From Nepenthes gracilis (Eukaryota; Streptophyta; Magnoliopsida; Caryophyllales; Nepenthaceae), in contig BSYO01000019.1 of NCBI GenBank assembly GCA_033239525.1, positions 11,749,280 to 11,813,279 of the forward strand: a stretch of DNA of 64,000 bases, given 5' to 3'. Of the stretch, positions 35,225-46,118 are shown piece after piece (the first letter of the stretch is position 1; every line of letters starts with the position of its first letter). A program made the translations under genes and the position numbers. Under the pieces are notes generated by a model. That model made no database searches and was not told the origin of the DNA. It saw only the letters and a list, made by a program, of their open reading frames with translations.

Positions 35225-37180
35225 TGCGTCTCTAGATCCAAATTGTTGAATAAATTAGGGAGCCGCCTATTCTTGTGTCCAATCGGGTATGGGTCTGGTT
35301 TTTGTTATTCTGAATTTAGATCCTATACTACAATAAATGAACAAGAGGTAAGAGAAATACGAGATTCGCTTCCTGGTATATCATTCAACGCTCAAGTTAG
35401 AAATCTTTTTATGCGGAAGAGCAAGATAGGAGGATAAGAAATAAATGTTTGGATGCAAGAGTGTTTGGGGACTGAGTATATAGTGGATGACTTGGCTCTG
35501 CAGGCGCGCTCGAAGGAGTGAGCGACTTTGGTGGAATTATACTCGTAGGGAGAGTGGCTTTGGAAGAGATGGACTCGTGTATTTGAGTGGCTTATGCTCG
35601 TCTGAGCATTTGTTTGTCTGGAAGAGTGCCCTTTTCCTGTGAGGAAGAGGGTGTATTATACTGTGGGTGCAGGTTAGGCTGTTCTTGGGTATTACGGCAT
35701 TGCAGTTATGAGGGGAGTTACCTGTGTAACCACCATCTACATTTATATCCTGAATAATCACGATGGGCATTACTCGGATAGCCGCCACTTGTATTAATTA
35801 GATGGGTTGTCGCGGTTTCCAACCGCTGATTTGGTTCGGAGGATTTTTTGGTGGGCCGCCGCTACTTGGGCTCTTCTTCTTTTCTCACACTGGGTGTTGG
35901 GCTGGTCTATGAGTAGCCATACCTATCACTAGCCCCCCATACCGGGAGTTTGAATTTTCAACTCTTGGTCTATTCATGATGGGACGTCGGCTGTAGATAT
36001 TCACGCATACGCCTTCCCCCAATATTCTGCAAATTTGTTACTTTGTTTGGCAGGATTTGATTCAATTCTGATTCGATTTTCTGCCATCAATGATGGGATG
36101 TGTGATCTTCTGGATCAATGCTGGCTGATCTTCCTTTCTGGCTATAAATGGAGGGCTTCTTTGTGCTCTGCATCACGAACCATCTCTTATCTGTTAAGGG
36201 GTGAGATCATTCGGAGCCAGCATGGAGCCTTTACAACCACAAGTCGGAATTGGTGGGAGTTCTTCTCCAATATTTGAAATCGAGATTCGAGGATGCGCCT
36301 GAAGTCTGGTTTCGTTACCTTCTTTTATGTGGGAATCCACCTTAGTTTCCGTCCTTTATGCCCGACCCAAAACCAGACCTTCATTGTTGTAGCGAGGTCC
36401 TGGGTTTTGGGGGGCAGTTTCCTTTTCCCTCAACCCGTGTTGGGTAATTATCTCTACAATAGTTTTGAAAAGGGTTGTCTTAGATTCTGACTGGGAGAAG
36501 TTTTTTTCTTCCCATTCGTTTTAAAGACTCTACTCTTCTACATCTCTTAAGAGGACTACGTCTGGCTCTAGTTGGGGAGGCTTCTCTGCTCCTTCCCATC
36601 TAAAATTTGTTGTTCTTTGACTACTTTGGCCATTTTAGGGGTGGGAGCATTCCTTCTTTATGCGTTCGTCCCAAGGTCGGTTGGACTATTGTAGTTAGAT
36701 TGCCATTTCATGTATTATTTATTTTGTTCTAAGTTGTACTTTTACTATTGTAAGCTTGTACTTTATAAAAGGAATTAATGAATGGAACTTTCTGAGCATT
36801 ATTTGTCTTCATTGCATAGCTTCAATATCCTCATATGATTTGAATAGATGAAGCGCTCGAATATTACTTTTCTATGTGTAGTCCTTTGACAATTTGATGA
36901 TCTGGACCCATGACAACTCGATCTTCTAACAATCCGACTTATAATAATTTATCCCAAACGCTCGGTTAGTATGAAAATTAATCGAATCAGTCATGAGCAC
37001 ATTAGGGTCATGTGTCATTAGTTTGTTGTCTTAGAAAATGAGGTGTCAGGGTAGCATAGCCTGTGCTGTGCTGCATATTTGTTAATCTAGGCATCAGAGT
37101 TGTCAGCTATCTGCAGGCTACGTAGGAAGGCGTAGTGTTAGGCCATCATTACTAGCTCAACGAAACAAACGCGCCATAGC
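35225..37180 (-). repeat. 3' LTR of Tat element 2
   Basis: On the minus strand it lies just after the 3' end of the element and matches J1 (11466-13192). The left edge TGCGTCTC matches J1's TGCATCTC. On the minus strand ACTATATACTCAG (near 35475) is the TATA expected for the element transcript, followed by a GAGCGTTGAATG block like that of Tat element 1. A + strand TGGCTATAAATGGAGG at 36137 is conserved in J1. The right edge is uncertain: similarity to J1 ends at 37094, and ATAGCA|CTCTCC at about 37180 is one candidate. Confidence 0.6.
36139..36146 (+). promoter_or_regulatory. Conserved TATA box facing the antisense gene of Tat element 2
   Basis: TGGCTATAAATGGAGG here and TTGGCTATAAATTGAGG at 12362 in J1 are among the best conserved stretches of this LTR family. 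The box faces away from the element's own transcription. A second, weaker TATTTAAA box is at 37272. Confidence 0.45.
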
Positions 37181-37361
37181 ACTCTCCAGTGCGGGCACCT
37201 GTCTCGGCCATTATGGAGATGCGCCTCTTCAGAATTCTTGAATTACGCTATTTTTGGGCCAAAGCTTTGGCTATTTAAACTATGGTTTTCTATTGTTTCT
37301 GCATTTTTTCATTCTTTGCATCACTCAGCCTTAGTTTTCTCTTCTTCTTTCTATTGCTTTC

Positions 37362-39270
37362 ATGGCTTCTCGAACAACTTCCCAGAATGTCGCTGCGATT
37401 CAGTCCGTCCTCACTAGTGAAGAAGTGGAGGCTTTATACCAGAGGTATAACGTTCCCAGTGCTATTCCATGTGTAATGCCCAAGGATGAAGATAGAGCCT
37501 GTGCTCCTTGGCTCGGATTCGTCACCATCTATAAGGCTCATCTAAAGAGTCGCTTTCGTATTCCATTTGCGAAGGAGTTGTACGATATCTTGGAAGCTTT
37601 GGAGATCCCAGTGGCTTGCCTCCACCTCAATGCTCTTCGATGTCTGGTTTCTTTGTATCTTCTTTCGTTCCAGAAAGTTCCTCCTAGACGCTTGGGCTGT
37701 GAAGGTGGTCTTTCAGTTCAATTAGGATGTAGATTGGATTTCTTTCATCCCCCGCAAGAAGTATAAAATAAGTCGGGGGGGGGGGGGAATCCAGATTCAA
37801 TAATGGATTGGGAGGACCGGTTCTTTTATAAATCGGTCCCTTCCAAATGGAGACTTTCCAATAATTGGGGTTGAGTCAACGGTGTCTACGCTGGCGACTT
37901 TCTTCTAATAGAGGAATGACTGGCTTGGGCGTTGACAAGGCTCGTTGAAGAGAATGCCGTCATCCTATACCGTACAGACCGCTTGCTCACCCGGAAGGCA
38001 TTCACTGAAGTTCAATGGGAGGTTAGGATTGAAGGAGATGATGTCACTGCCATGTCGTCTCGCCGGCCTAAGAGAAAGTCGGGAGAGCTATTCATCCGCA
38101 ACTCTCCTGAAAGGGCGGCCGGTAGGATGGAGTTCACATCTTCGTTAACTGACATTAGCCGTGCCATCGATGAGGCCTGTAATGTGTTGATAGTAGAGCA
38201 AGTCGGTGAGTCATCGCAGAGGTCGGGTTTTGCATATTCTTCCCCAAATTGCCTAGTTTTTGAAGAGGCGGCTGGATTCGTCGAGGGTGGTGAGCCCCCA
38301 ATTTCTTCTGCTCTAGGAGTAAATGACCCCTCAGCTGGCGGATTGGGTGAACCAATTGATGTTCCAACTGTAGTGGAGTACAGGGTTTTAATTTTGGTCG
38401 CTTCGTCGCCTAATGCATTTGTCTCCACACCTCCCGCCATTTTTGTCGAGGAGGGTGTTAATAACGATCAGGCGGCCGAGGAAATAATTGGAAATAATTC
38501 AAAGGCCATGGCTACTGAGGAAGTGCTGTGCCAAAAGGCTAGGACACCTGAGCTTTCAGAGGCTTTGGGTGTATCTCCTTCTCCTCCAGGTTTTGAAGTG
38601 CCGCTTTATTGCCACATGCTACCTCTGTCTTATTGGAGGCCTTTGTCCGAATCTATACTCGAGGATTCTCTCAGTCCATCTCATCAGGAAGGTCCATCTC
38701 TCCTTGAGGTACTGTTCGCAGAACTCATCATTTGGTAGTTATGCTCTTTATTGTTGTTGTTTTTGACAACCACTTCATTTTACTTGACAGTCTCAGGAAT
38801 TGCTTTGTCTGATGGCGGAGGGTTTGTTCCATTGGGATGCTGAGATCTCTCGCTTGTCTCAGACATATGCAGATCCTGCTATACTCAGAGAGATGAAGAT
38901 TCAAGTGGAAACTGCCATTGTCTAGGCTCAACAAAGTTGAGAACAGGCCTCTTTCCTCAACTGAGAGTTTTCAAGTCTCAAGCAAGATCTCACGAGCTCT
39001 TTAATGAAAGATCTTCGGCTCTGGATCAGATCTCTTTACTCGAGGACAGGTTTCAGGAGGTTGAATAGCAATTCATCGATCTTCGGAATAAGTGCGCTCG
39101 ACTTAAAGGAGAACTAAGGACCCACTTCTGCCTAGAAGAAGTTGGCCGCGCGTTGGATAATAGATTTTGGGACGTTTTTCACTATAGACGGGTTGTGTCC
39201 CCAGCTGCTCCCGACTTTCCTCTTGGTTTCCGTGATTCGAGAAATGCTAGAGCTCTTCGCTGATCAGATT
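37362..39270 (+). pseudogene. Antisense gene of Tat element 2, Transposase_28-like, spliced
   Basis: Opposite to pol of its element. From MASRTTSQNVAAIQ at 37362 the frame carries FVTIYKAHLKSRFRIPFAKE and then LHLNALRCLVSLYLLSFQ, matching the antisense protein of Tat element 1 (YEAHLRGGLRLP, LHANAVRYICTL) and so PF04195. The first frame ends at 37766 next to a run of 13 G; a second frame (37932-38738) carries the Ser/Pro/acidic linker. A GAG|GTACTG donor near 38709 and TTGACAG at 38790 bound a probable intron. After it come EISRLSQTYADPAILREMKI and, past stops near 38923 and 39067, a heptad-like LDQISLLEDRFQEVE. It is broken by a frameshift and stops. Function unknown. Confidence 0.65.
38709..38790 (+). 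other. Probable intron in the antisense gene of Tat element 2
   Basis: Donor GAG|GTACTG, T-rich body and TTTTACTTGACAG acceptor, about 82 bp. It separates the linker from the coiled-coil part, the same place as the candidate intron in Tat element 1. Confidence 0.5.
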
Positions 39271-40214
39271 TAGTTAATTTCTTGGAGACAAGAGGGGAGC
39301 CTTCGTGACGTTTAACGGGGGGCTCCTGGCCTTAGTATAGTCGTTTGTTCAAGCTATAGGCACTAGGCAATATCTTGTAATCCTCCTGATAAACACTCCA
39401 TGTTGTATACATCGATTCTTTAATAATTAAGCTAGATCATTTAGATTATTATCACTTATGTCTTTGAGTTTATGTTGAACCTTTTTACTTAACATTTATT
39501 TTGTTTGTTGACTAAGTGTTATTGTTATTATTATTGGGTTTGGTTGGATGCATTTGTCTAATTGTACTCATTCCTGTAAGAGGGCGTCATAGCACGGGGA
39601 AAGCCTCTTTAATGCCAACTAGGTTTAGTTGCCATAGTCATCGGTCTTTGAAAAAGTCTAGATCATTACCCGCATTTAATTGACGGTGCTTGTCCTTGTT
39701 GGAGGGAGTTGTCGCATTTGTGCATCAGTTACTATTCTGTCAATTGTTGTAGACTGATGGTGCTCTTTCCTGCTGGAGAACATCACCGATGCATGCTGAA
39801 AAGCCTTTTAAGGTTTTATTTTATTTTAGCTGCTAAAAGGGGGGGGGGGGCTAGACTTCTATCTTGAGGCCCCCGGGCCATTGCATTCAACCTTATTTGG
39901 GTTGGTCGGTTTATCAGACCAAGGTTTAGAGTTTGACCTCTTTTGAGCAGCTCGAGTTGTAGGATTAAAGTTTTGACTATGTTTTAGCAGGTTGGTTTAT
40001 TGGTGAAGAATTTCACCTGATTTAGGGGTAGTTTGGGCTTTTGAATTTATGCAATCACACAAGCATTTATATGAACAACAAAGTGAATAAAATAAATGAT
40101 CATCTTATTAAATAAAACGTGTTTACATCATATAAGAAGTTCACATAGAGTGTGCTAGATTTACCTGTGCTCGGCAACAGTCTATTGATAATAAATATTA
40201 TGGTGGACGACGTT
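39271..40214. other. 3' non-coding region of Tat element 2
   Basis: Lies between the antisense gene and integrase, equivalent to the 36-bp array region of element 1. Two or three very degenerate units (a GGTGCT...TTCCTG.TGGAG...CATCGCG-like pattern at about 39555-39600, 39685-39725 and 39760-39800) suggest an old tandem array. A run of 12 G is at 39839-39850. Confidence 0.4.
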
Positions 40215-41200
40215 CTATGTCATTGGGATTAGTTTTCTATTCTTTGTGCATAGCTTGTACGCTCCGTTTCGGAGTCACAGAAACTAGAAACGGTCCTTCT
40301 CAATTCGGAGATAGCTTGTTTATGTTAGCGGTTTTGCCCGTTACCTCTATATTCCATAGAACTAGGTCCCTCACTTCGAACTAGTGAACTTTCACCTTCT
40401 TGTTATAGTACTGAGCGATCTATTGCTGATATGCCACTGTGTATAGCCTTGGTGCGTCTCGGGATTCATTGAGTAAGTCGAGATACTCTTTGAGCTGTTA
40501 GGAGTTGCTTTGTGAGTTGAAACTTTCCACTTAAAGGCTAGGTAGGCTGATCTCTACCAGGAAGACTATATCAGTTCCATAGCATAGACTGAAAGGTGTT
40601 TCTCATGTAGGTTTCCTCAATGTCATTTTGTAGGACCACAACACGGAAGACAGTTCGTCCGCCTAAGAACCCCCTACGTCTTCTGCTTCGTCTTCAACCC
40701 GTATAGTAGGGTTTGGCTTGTTACTTTCACTTGCTCGTTCACTTAAGAATAGGCAACGAAAGTGTGAACTAGCTTGATTCCTATACTCGTGCAGTACTTG
40801 GTGAATCTTTTGCCAGTAAATTGGGTTTCGTTATTAGTTATTATAACCTTAAAAATTCCAAATTTGCATATGATGTTTTGTCGAACAAACTCTGTTATAT
40901 TCTGTTCGGTTATCCGTGCCAATGGGGAGGCCTCTAATCATTTTGTGAAATAGTCGATTCAGACTATGATGAACTTCTTCTGCCCAGATGCTATAGGCAA
41001 TGGACCTCATATGTTGAGCTTCCACTGTGCGAACGTCTATAGTTATTATAGGGTCTGCAACTCTATGTGCAGCCAATGAGGAAAGTTGTTGTATATTTGG
41101 CAATTTTCACACTTCTTCACGAATTCCATTGTGCCTCACTTCATCGTTGTCTAATAGTAGCCCCGTCACATGACTTTGAATGCTAAATTTTTACCTCAAT
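40215..41200 (-). pseudogene. Integrase of Tat element 2
   Basis: On the minus strand a VKKCENCQIY block (41125-41095) is the zinc-binding end. The core IDYFTKWLEAS follows (41000-40950), then FVRQNIICKFGIFKVIITNNETQF to about 40815 (given as two joined blocks). At the second catalytic position the usual Asp reads as Asn. The C-terminal GPFLVSVTPKRS block is near 40260. Several stops are present. The order integrase to antisense gene to LTR matches Tat element 1. Confidence 0.8.
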
Positions 41201-41536
41201 GTGCAATCCATAGATTTTGAGATGTACCTCGTTCAGCGGGTAGTTAGCTTTTTTTGACACGAGATAGCTTATCTAAGGGATGGAATAACCTCATTAGTCT
41301 AGCCTTCAGTCTATAATGGTGTACCAGCCTACTTTCTTCTTGATACGCTTGGTATTATCTAGGTTTTCCTGTAGAAGGCCTTCAATTAGGTACCTTCTGT
41401 ATGGAGTCATGTAGTTATCGCCGTCTGAGATCTGAAGCATCTCTTGCTCTGTGGTCTTCAATGCTCAAGGTTGCAAAATTTCTCGCATGCCTCGGACATA
41501 TGGCTCGAGATTTTCTTTTGCTACCGCTTTCACTAA

Positions 41537-41887
41537 TTAATCTGCCTTCCAGTTTTTTTCTCTCAAGTTGTGGAGTATTTCCATTTTGTAGAACACTTTA
41601 GTCAGGCCATTCGCTTTAGCAAGATACCTTGTGAGCAATGGGTTCGACGCTTTGAAATTTCCGATGACCTGATTGACGATCAGTACTGAGTCATTGCGGA
41701 CGATCAGATTTTTTGCTGAGCATTCCTTTACAAGCTTGAGTCTGGCCAGTAATGCTTCGTACTCAATGACATTGTTGGTGGTTGGAAATCCGAGAGCTAG
41801 TGAATATTTTATCTCCAACTCGCCTGGAGTCCTCAAAACCACGCGTGCTCCACTTCCTGATTTAGTTGATGACCCGTCCACATGCAA
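41537..41887 (-). pseudogene. Second (archaeal-type) RNase H of Tat element 2
   Basis: A 116-codon frame opens MHVDGSSTKSGSGARVVL and continues NVIEYEALLARLKLVKECS and VRNDSVLIVNQV. The acidic residues expected of RNase H (D in VDGS, E in YEAL, D in RNDS) are all present. The additional RNase H between the retroviral RNase H and integrase is a hallmark of Tat/Ogre elements. Confidence 0.85.
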
Positions 41888-42079
41888 GATCTAGACCGGG
41901 GCTTCTTCTTGCTGGTGGGCATCTTTGTTGATATCGTTGGGTTTTGGAATCGAGGTCATCATTTTGTTTATGAAATCCGCAAGGGGTTGACCTTTTATGG
42001 TCGGTCGCGGTCAAAATTTCACATCAAACTTGCCCAATTTGATAGTCCATTTGATAAGTCGTCCGGACATATCGGGTCT

Positions 42080-42376
42080 CTATAGGATCCCTTTCAATGG
42101 CTGGTCTGTTAGGACGAAGATCATATGAGCCTTGAAGTGCGAGTGTAACTTTCTGGCAAAGTAGACTAGCACTAAAATGATCCTTTCAGCGTGCGAGTAA
42201 CGTGCCTTTATGTCTGTTAGGATTTTACTGATGTAGTAAATCAGTCGTTGAATCTCGGACTCTTGCCTGATCAAGACCAAGCTTAGCGCTATGTTTGATA
42301 GCGCTAGATAGAGATATAACTTATCGCCTTCTTTTAGGAAGGTCAAAAGAGGTGGACTAATAAGGTATTCCTTCAA
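42080..42376 (-). pseudogene. Retroviral-type RNase H of Tat element 2
   Basis: The frame reads KEGDKLYLYLALSNIALSLV, then IYYISKILTDIKARYSHAER and HFKAHMIFVLTDQPLKGIL. It follows RT on the minus strand. This is the tether/RNase H part of Ty3/gypsy pol. The sequence downstream to 41888 links to the second RNase H. Confidence 0.85.
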
Positions 42377-42535
42377 TTCTTGGAAGATTGCCTGTCAGTC
42401 GGTTGTCCACTGGAAACCGCTTACCTTCATCTGTCTCAGGGCCTTAAAGAAAGGGAGATATTTCTTTGCTAACTTTGCTAGGAATCGGGAAAGTACTGCG
42501 AGTGTCCTAGTGAGTCTTTGGACTTCTTTTGCAGA

Positions 42536-43340
42536 TTAAGATGGGTTCATGTCCATGATGGCCTTTATCTTCTTAGGATTCGCTTTGATTCCCTGGTGAG
42601 ATACTATCAAGCCCCGGAACTTCCCAGAAGTTACTCTGAATACACACTTGGTTGGATTTAACTTCATCTGGTATGCTCGGAGCACCTCAAAAGCTTCTCT
42701 GAAGTCGTGAATATGGTCATTGGCTGCTGTGCTTTTGATGAGTATGTCGTCTACATATATCTCCATATTCTGTCTGATTTGTGTCTCGAATATTTTGTTC
42801 ATGAGCCTCTGGTATGTGGCTTCGGCATTTTTCAGATTGAAAGGTATGATTTTGTAGCAATACGTCCATTGGTCCATCATGAAAGATATATACTTTTTGT
42901 CGTCAAGACTTATCCGGATCTAATTATAGCTTGAATAGGTGTCCATGAAACCTAATAGCTCGTGTCTGGACGTTGAGTCCACAAACAGGTCAATCCTTGG
43001 CAACGAAAAATTGTCTTTTGGACATGCTTTATTCATATCAGTTAAGATGCATATCCGTCATTTCCTATTGTTCTTCTTGACGAGTACGACATTCGATAAC
43101 CTATCCAGATGCTGGACTTCCCTTATAAAACTTGCATTGAGTAGCTTTTTGACTTCTCTCATGGCAATTAACTTATTGACTAAATGATTCCTCTGCTTCT
43201 ACTTGACGGGCTTTTGATTGGAATCGATGCCCAACTTGTCAGTCATTACTCTGGTCGATATTCCTAATATGTTAGTAGGGGTCCATGAAAATATATCATA
43301 GTTTTGCCAGAGAAAAGCCATCAACTATTCACATAGGTGA
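42536..43340 (-). pseudogene. Reverse transcriptase of Tat element 2
   Basis: Read from 43340 down: REVKKLLNASFIREVQ near 43150, LTDMNKACPKDNFSLPRID near 43035, then the 114-codon frame 42880-42536 with NLKNAEATYQRLMNKIF, the intact catalytic block YVDDILIK and a FRGLIVSHQGIKANP block. Stops are present in the first half. The better preserved half shows this element is younger or less decayed than element 1. Confidence 0.9.
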
Positions 43341-43555
43341 CCTGGCAGTGAGCTTCCGATTTGTACACACTTCTCAAGCTCGCTGGAATCTAGAGGGACC
43401 TGATGAGTTAATTCGCCCGACTGTCCTTGCTATAGTGTTGCTTCGTCTCGAAGATTGAAGCCTTCAATCGGCTGATGCGGAATCGTATGATTGACTTGAG
43501 ATAAATAGCGTGTTCGGCTGGTGACTTGGTCATGTAGGACTTATCCGAACTGTAT
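43341..43555. other. Protease-RT linker of Tat element 2
   Basis: Poorly conserved linker; no block recognised beyond the RT start. The solo LTR insertion begins at 43556. Confidence 0.4.
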
Positions 43556-43617
43556 TGTAATATTCCGAATATTCATTTGATTTATTTTGTGTGCATTGGA
43601 TTATGAAAGAAAAGGAA

Positions 43618-43653
<36 letters not shown>

Positions 43654-43678
43654 TATAATTATTATTATTATTATTATA
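43618..43678 (+). repeat. (AAT)n followed by (ATT)n, a perfect-type palindrome
   Basis: About 11 AAT units followed immediately by about 8 ATT units. The two halves are complementary and could form a long AT hairpin. Confidence 0.9.
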
Positions 43679-43770
43679 GGGGAGTGGGAGGCAGCCGTGG
43701 GCAGCAGAAGAAGAGGAAGAAAAGGAAAAGAAGAGAAAAAAAAGAAAAGAAAAGAGAAAGGAAAAGAAAG

Positions 43771-44324
43771 ATGCCTTATACTTACATATCAAAAAGGTGG
43801 ACAATCAAACCTATTTCTCGATTCAATAGAAGCCCTAAAAGATGAATAGGGTCCCAAATAACAAGAGATATGTAAAAAGTAGGTCCGATTACGTCTATTC
43901 CTAATCCTAAATGGAATGTAAACATAGTATCTATTTAGGTACGTTCAAATGATTCCTTTTTCATAATGAGAATGTATATAACCCTATTTCGGTCTGGTCC
44001 GGTATAGAATGAACCTATAATCTATAATCTGATGATCGAGTTGATTCCATGATTATAAATTCATAACCCTACCCCATTCCCATTTTGGGTGGAACAAATC
44101 GACTAATTCTTTGATTCTAGTTAGTAAGAGGGATCTTGAACTAAGAAATAGACTCTAGAAGCTAAAAAAGGGTATCTTGAGTAATTGCAATAATCGGGTT
44201 TATTGATATTCCTGGTATGGTAGATACTATCACACATACAATTATACTCAATTCGATGGAATTCTTTAATCTTAAAGTAGATTTTCTATAATTTCGCACG
44301 TGAGGGGTTATTTCTTGGTTTCGG
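43771..44324 (-). other. ndhB: Nuclear plastid DNA insertion: end of ndhB and downstream spacer
   Basis: On the minus strand 44324-44162 encodes [22 protein letters not shown]-like and [20 protein letters not shown] before a stop, which I recognise as the C-terminus of plastid NdhB (NADH dehydrogenase-like complex subunit 2). 43771-44161 would then be the plastid spacer downstream of ndhB; it looks non-repetitive. Both borders lie in A/G-rich tracts of the LTR. It carries a few amino-acid changes and no ndhB start, so it is a dead NUPT. The ndhB assignment rests on remembered protein sequence. Confidence 0.85.
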
Positions 44325-44512
44325 AAAAAAAAGAAAAGAAAGGAGTAAGGAAAAGAAAGAGGGAAGGAGAGGAAGGGGATGGCGGCGCAGGGAGTTGCAA
44401 CGACCGTCGGTTGAGGCAAGTATCTATAATCTCCTCATTCAATCTGATTTAATATCTAATATTTTTATATGCGTATTTTATATCAGTATACTTGTATGGT
44501 AATTAGATGATT

Positions 44513-44915
44513 GAGAGCCATAGGCCTGAAATATAGTCGATATTGGAAATTGAATGGCCAACAGTTATAGGCCTAAAATGTAACCGATATTGAAAATTGG
44601 ATGGCCGAGAGTTATAGGCTTAAAATATAGCCGATATTGGAAATTGGATGGCTAAGAGCTATAGGCTTAAAATATAGCTGATATTGAAAACTTGATGACG
44701 AAAAGTTATAGGCCTAAAATGTAGCCGATATTGAAAATTGGATGATGAAAAGCTATAGGTTTAAAATGTAGCCAACATTGAAAATTGGATTGCCGAGAGT
44801 TGTAGGCTTAAAATGTAGCTGATATTGAAAATTGGATGACCGAGAGCTATAGGCCTAAAATGTTGCCGATATTGAAAATGGATGGCTAAGAGTTATAGGC
44901 CTAAAATGCAGCTGT
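44513..44915 (+). repeat. 47-bp tandem array in LTR E
   Basis: About 8-9 units with cores GCCGATATTGAAAATTGGAT and TATAGGCCTAAAATGTA. Units are diverged by 10-20 percent by eye. Absent from the corresponding position of LTR D, so it arose in this copy or subfamily. Confidence 0.9.
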
Positions 44916-45393
44916 ATGATGCACATATCAGATTTGGATTGGCATCTACTATGGGTGTGCTGTGATTTTGGTATATGTGGCAGAGTTTAGAGCGGGATTT
45001 GGTCGCCTGTCTCGTTGTTTGATTTTTTATGAGCTCTTCATCTGATTTATATGCACAGTTTGATTCATGATGATGCTTGCTGAGCCTTCGACTTATGTTT
45101 TCTATTTTCTCTCATTCAAAGTAGAAGGCTTGGATCTACTGTAGGAGCTGGGCAAGATTCGACACGACATCGCATTTTCTTGATAAGCTTTTTATTCTTA
45201 TGATATTTTGGAGCAAGTCATGTTTATGTTATCTGGATGATTGTTCGATAAGGTCCTGTGCGGGTTTTTAACTTGTCAGGTTCTGTATTGTGGTTTGTTA
45301 TACCCGGATTATGGGATTTAAGGTTTATTGTTGAATTTATTTGAAATTTAATAATATTAATTTAACTTGCTTGGTTCGAAGACGTGACACGTA

Positions 45394-45717
45394 TGCTGTC
45401 ATGAACTTCTTGAGATGTGGGATTGATGTTATGCTCCAAATGAGACTAAGCAAAGTCGTCTCAGAATGACATTGTAGACTGAGAGCAGGTCGAACGTGAG
45501 CATGCGAGATGCTATCTTTGGGTGCGTTCCTAGTGTGACTTCCGGTTAGATGGTCTCCTGGAACGAGACGGGTTTGTTGTCTAGTTTGTATAGGGGTCCC
45601 TTGGCCAATCTCATTTGATCATTTCTTAGTTCGAGCTTAAATAGGTATCAAGATATAGCAAATTTCTTAAACTTTTATTATTAATAAAGATCCGTTTCAG
45701 TTAGTAGTCAAATGTAC
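45394..45717 (-). pseudogene. Protease region of Tat element 2, cut by LTR F
   Basis: On the minus strand, blocks across frames correspond to those of Tat element 1's protease: a GTPIQT-like stretch, THPKIASRML and VYNVIL-RLCL near 45470-45430, then TSIPHLKKF near 45410. The Asp-containing start lies where LTR F begins at 45718, so the N-terminus and gag are missing. Its recognition shows that LTR E separates protease from RT of one element. Confidence 0.65.
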
Positions 45718-45793
45718 TGTGAGATTTCGAAATCAAAAGAGGACTTAAAATCGGAATAAAATATTAAAACCAAGAGATAATGAAATCCAAAGG

Positions 45794-45863
45794 CCAGAGT
45801 GGCCTTATACCTTTCAATACCAGAGTGGCCTTATACCTTTCAATACCAGAGTGGCCTTATGCC
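45794..45863 (+). repeat. 26-bp tandem repeat, about 2.7 copies
   Basis: CCAGAGTGGCCTTATACCTT plus TCAATA, starting at 45794, 45820 and 45846. The first two copies are identical, so the duplication is recent. Confidence 0.9.
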
Positions 45864-45964
45864 ACATAAAATCGGAGTAATTTGTGCCAAAGAAGGCCGG
45901 ACTACTTGAAGTCCGGAATAGATAAAGTTGATGGGAACTTGTACGGTTGATCGGCTTTAGAATA

Positions 45965-46118
45965 TTGACCGGTTTGAGATTGTGGTGTTGACCGGAGGTT
46001 GACCAGCGTCAAAATGTTGACCAACCAAAGAGTTGACCGGCCTTGAGAAAGGTTGACCGGTCTTGAATAAAAGAAGTGAAACGATGGCCGACCCTGAGCA
46101 CCGACTAAAGAGTTGACT
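45965..46118 (+). promoter_or_regulatory. W-box array upstream of the TATA box of LTR F
   Basis: TTGACC at 45965, 45988, 45999, 46017, 46033 and 46053, and TTGACT at 46113, all on the + strand, ending about 215 bp before the TATA box. TTGAC(C/T) is the core bound by WRKY transcription factors. Function is inferred from the consensus. Confidence 0.6.

Larger units (their letters stand above)
43556..45389 (+). repeat. Solo LTR E inserted between protease and RT of Tat element 2
   Basis: Starts TGTAATATTCCGAA and ends GACGTGACA. Flanks TGTAT (43551-43555) and CGTAT (45390-45394) match 4 of 5, a slightly mutated target duplication. Same family as solo LTR D (shared GGCAAGTATCTATAA block and 3' GAATTTATTTGA block). 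Contains an (AAT)n-(ATT)n palindrome, plastid DNA and a 47-bp tandem array. The disrupted Tat gene resumes on both sides. Confidence 0.8.
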
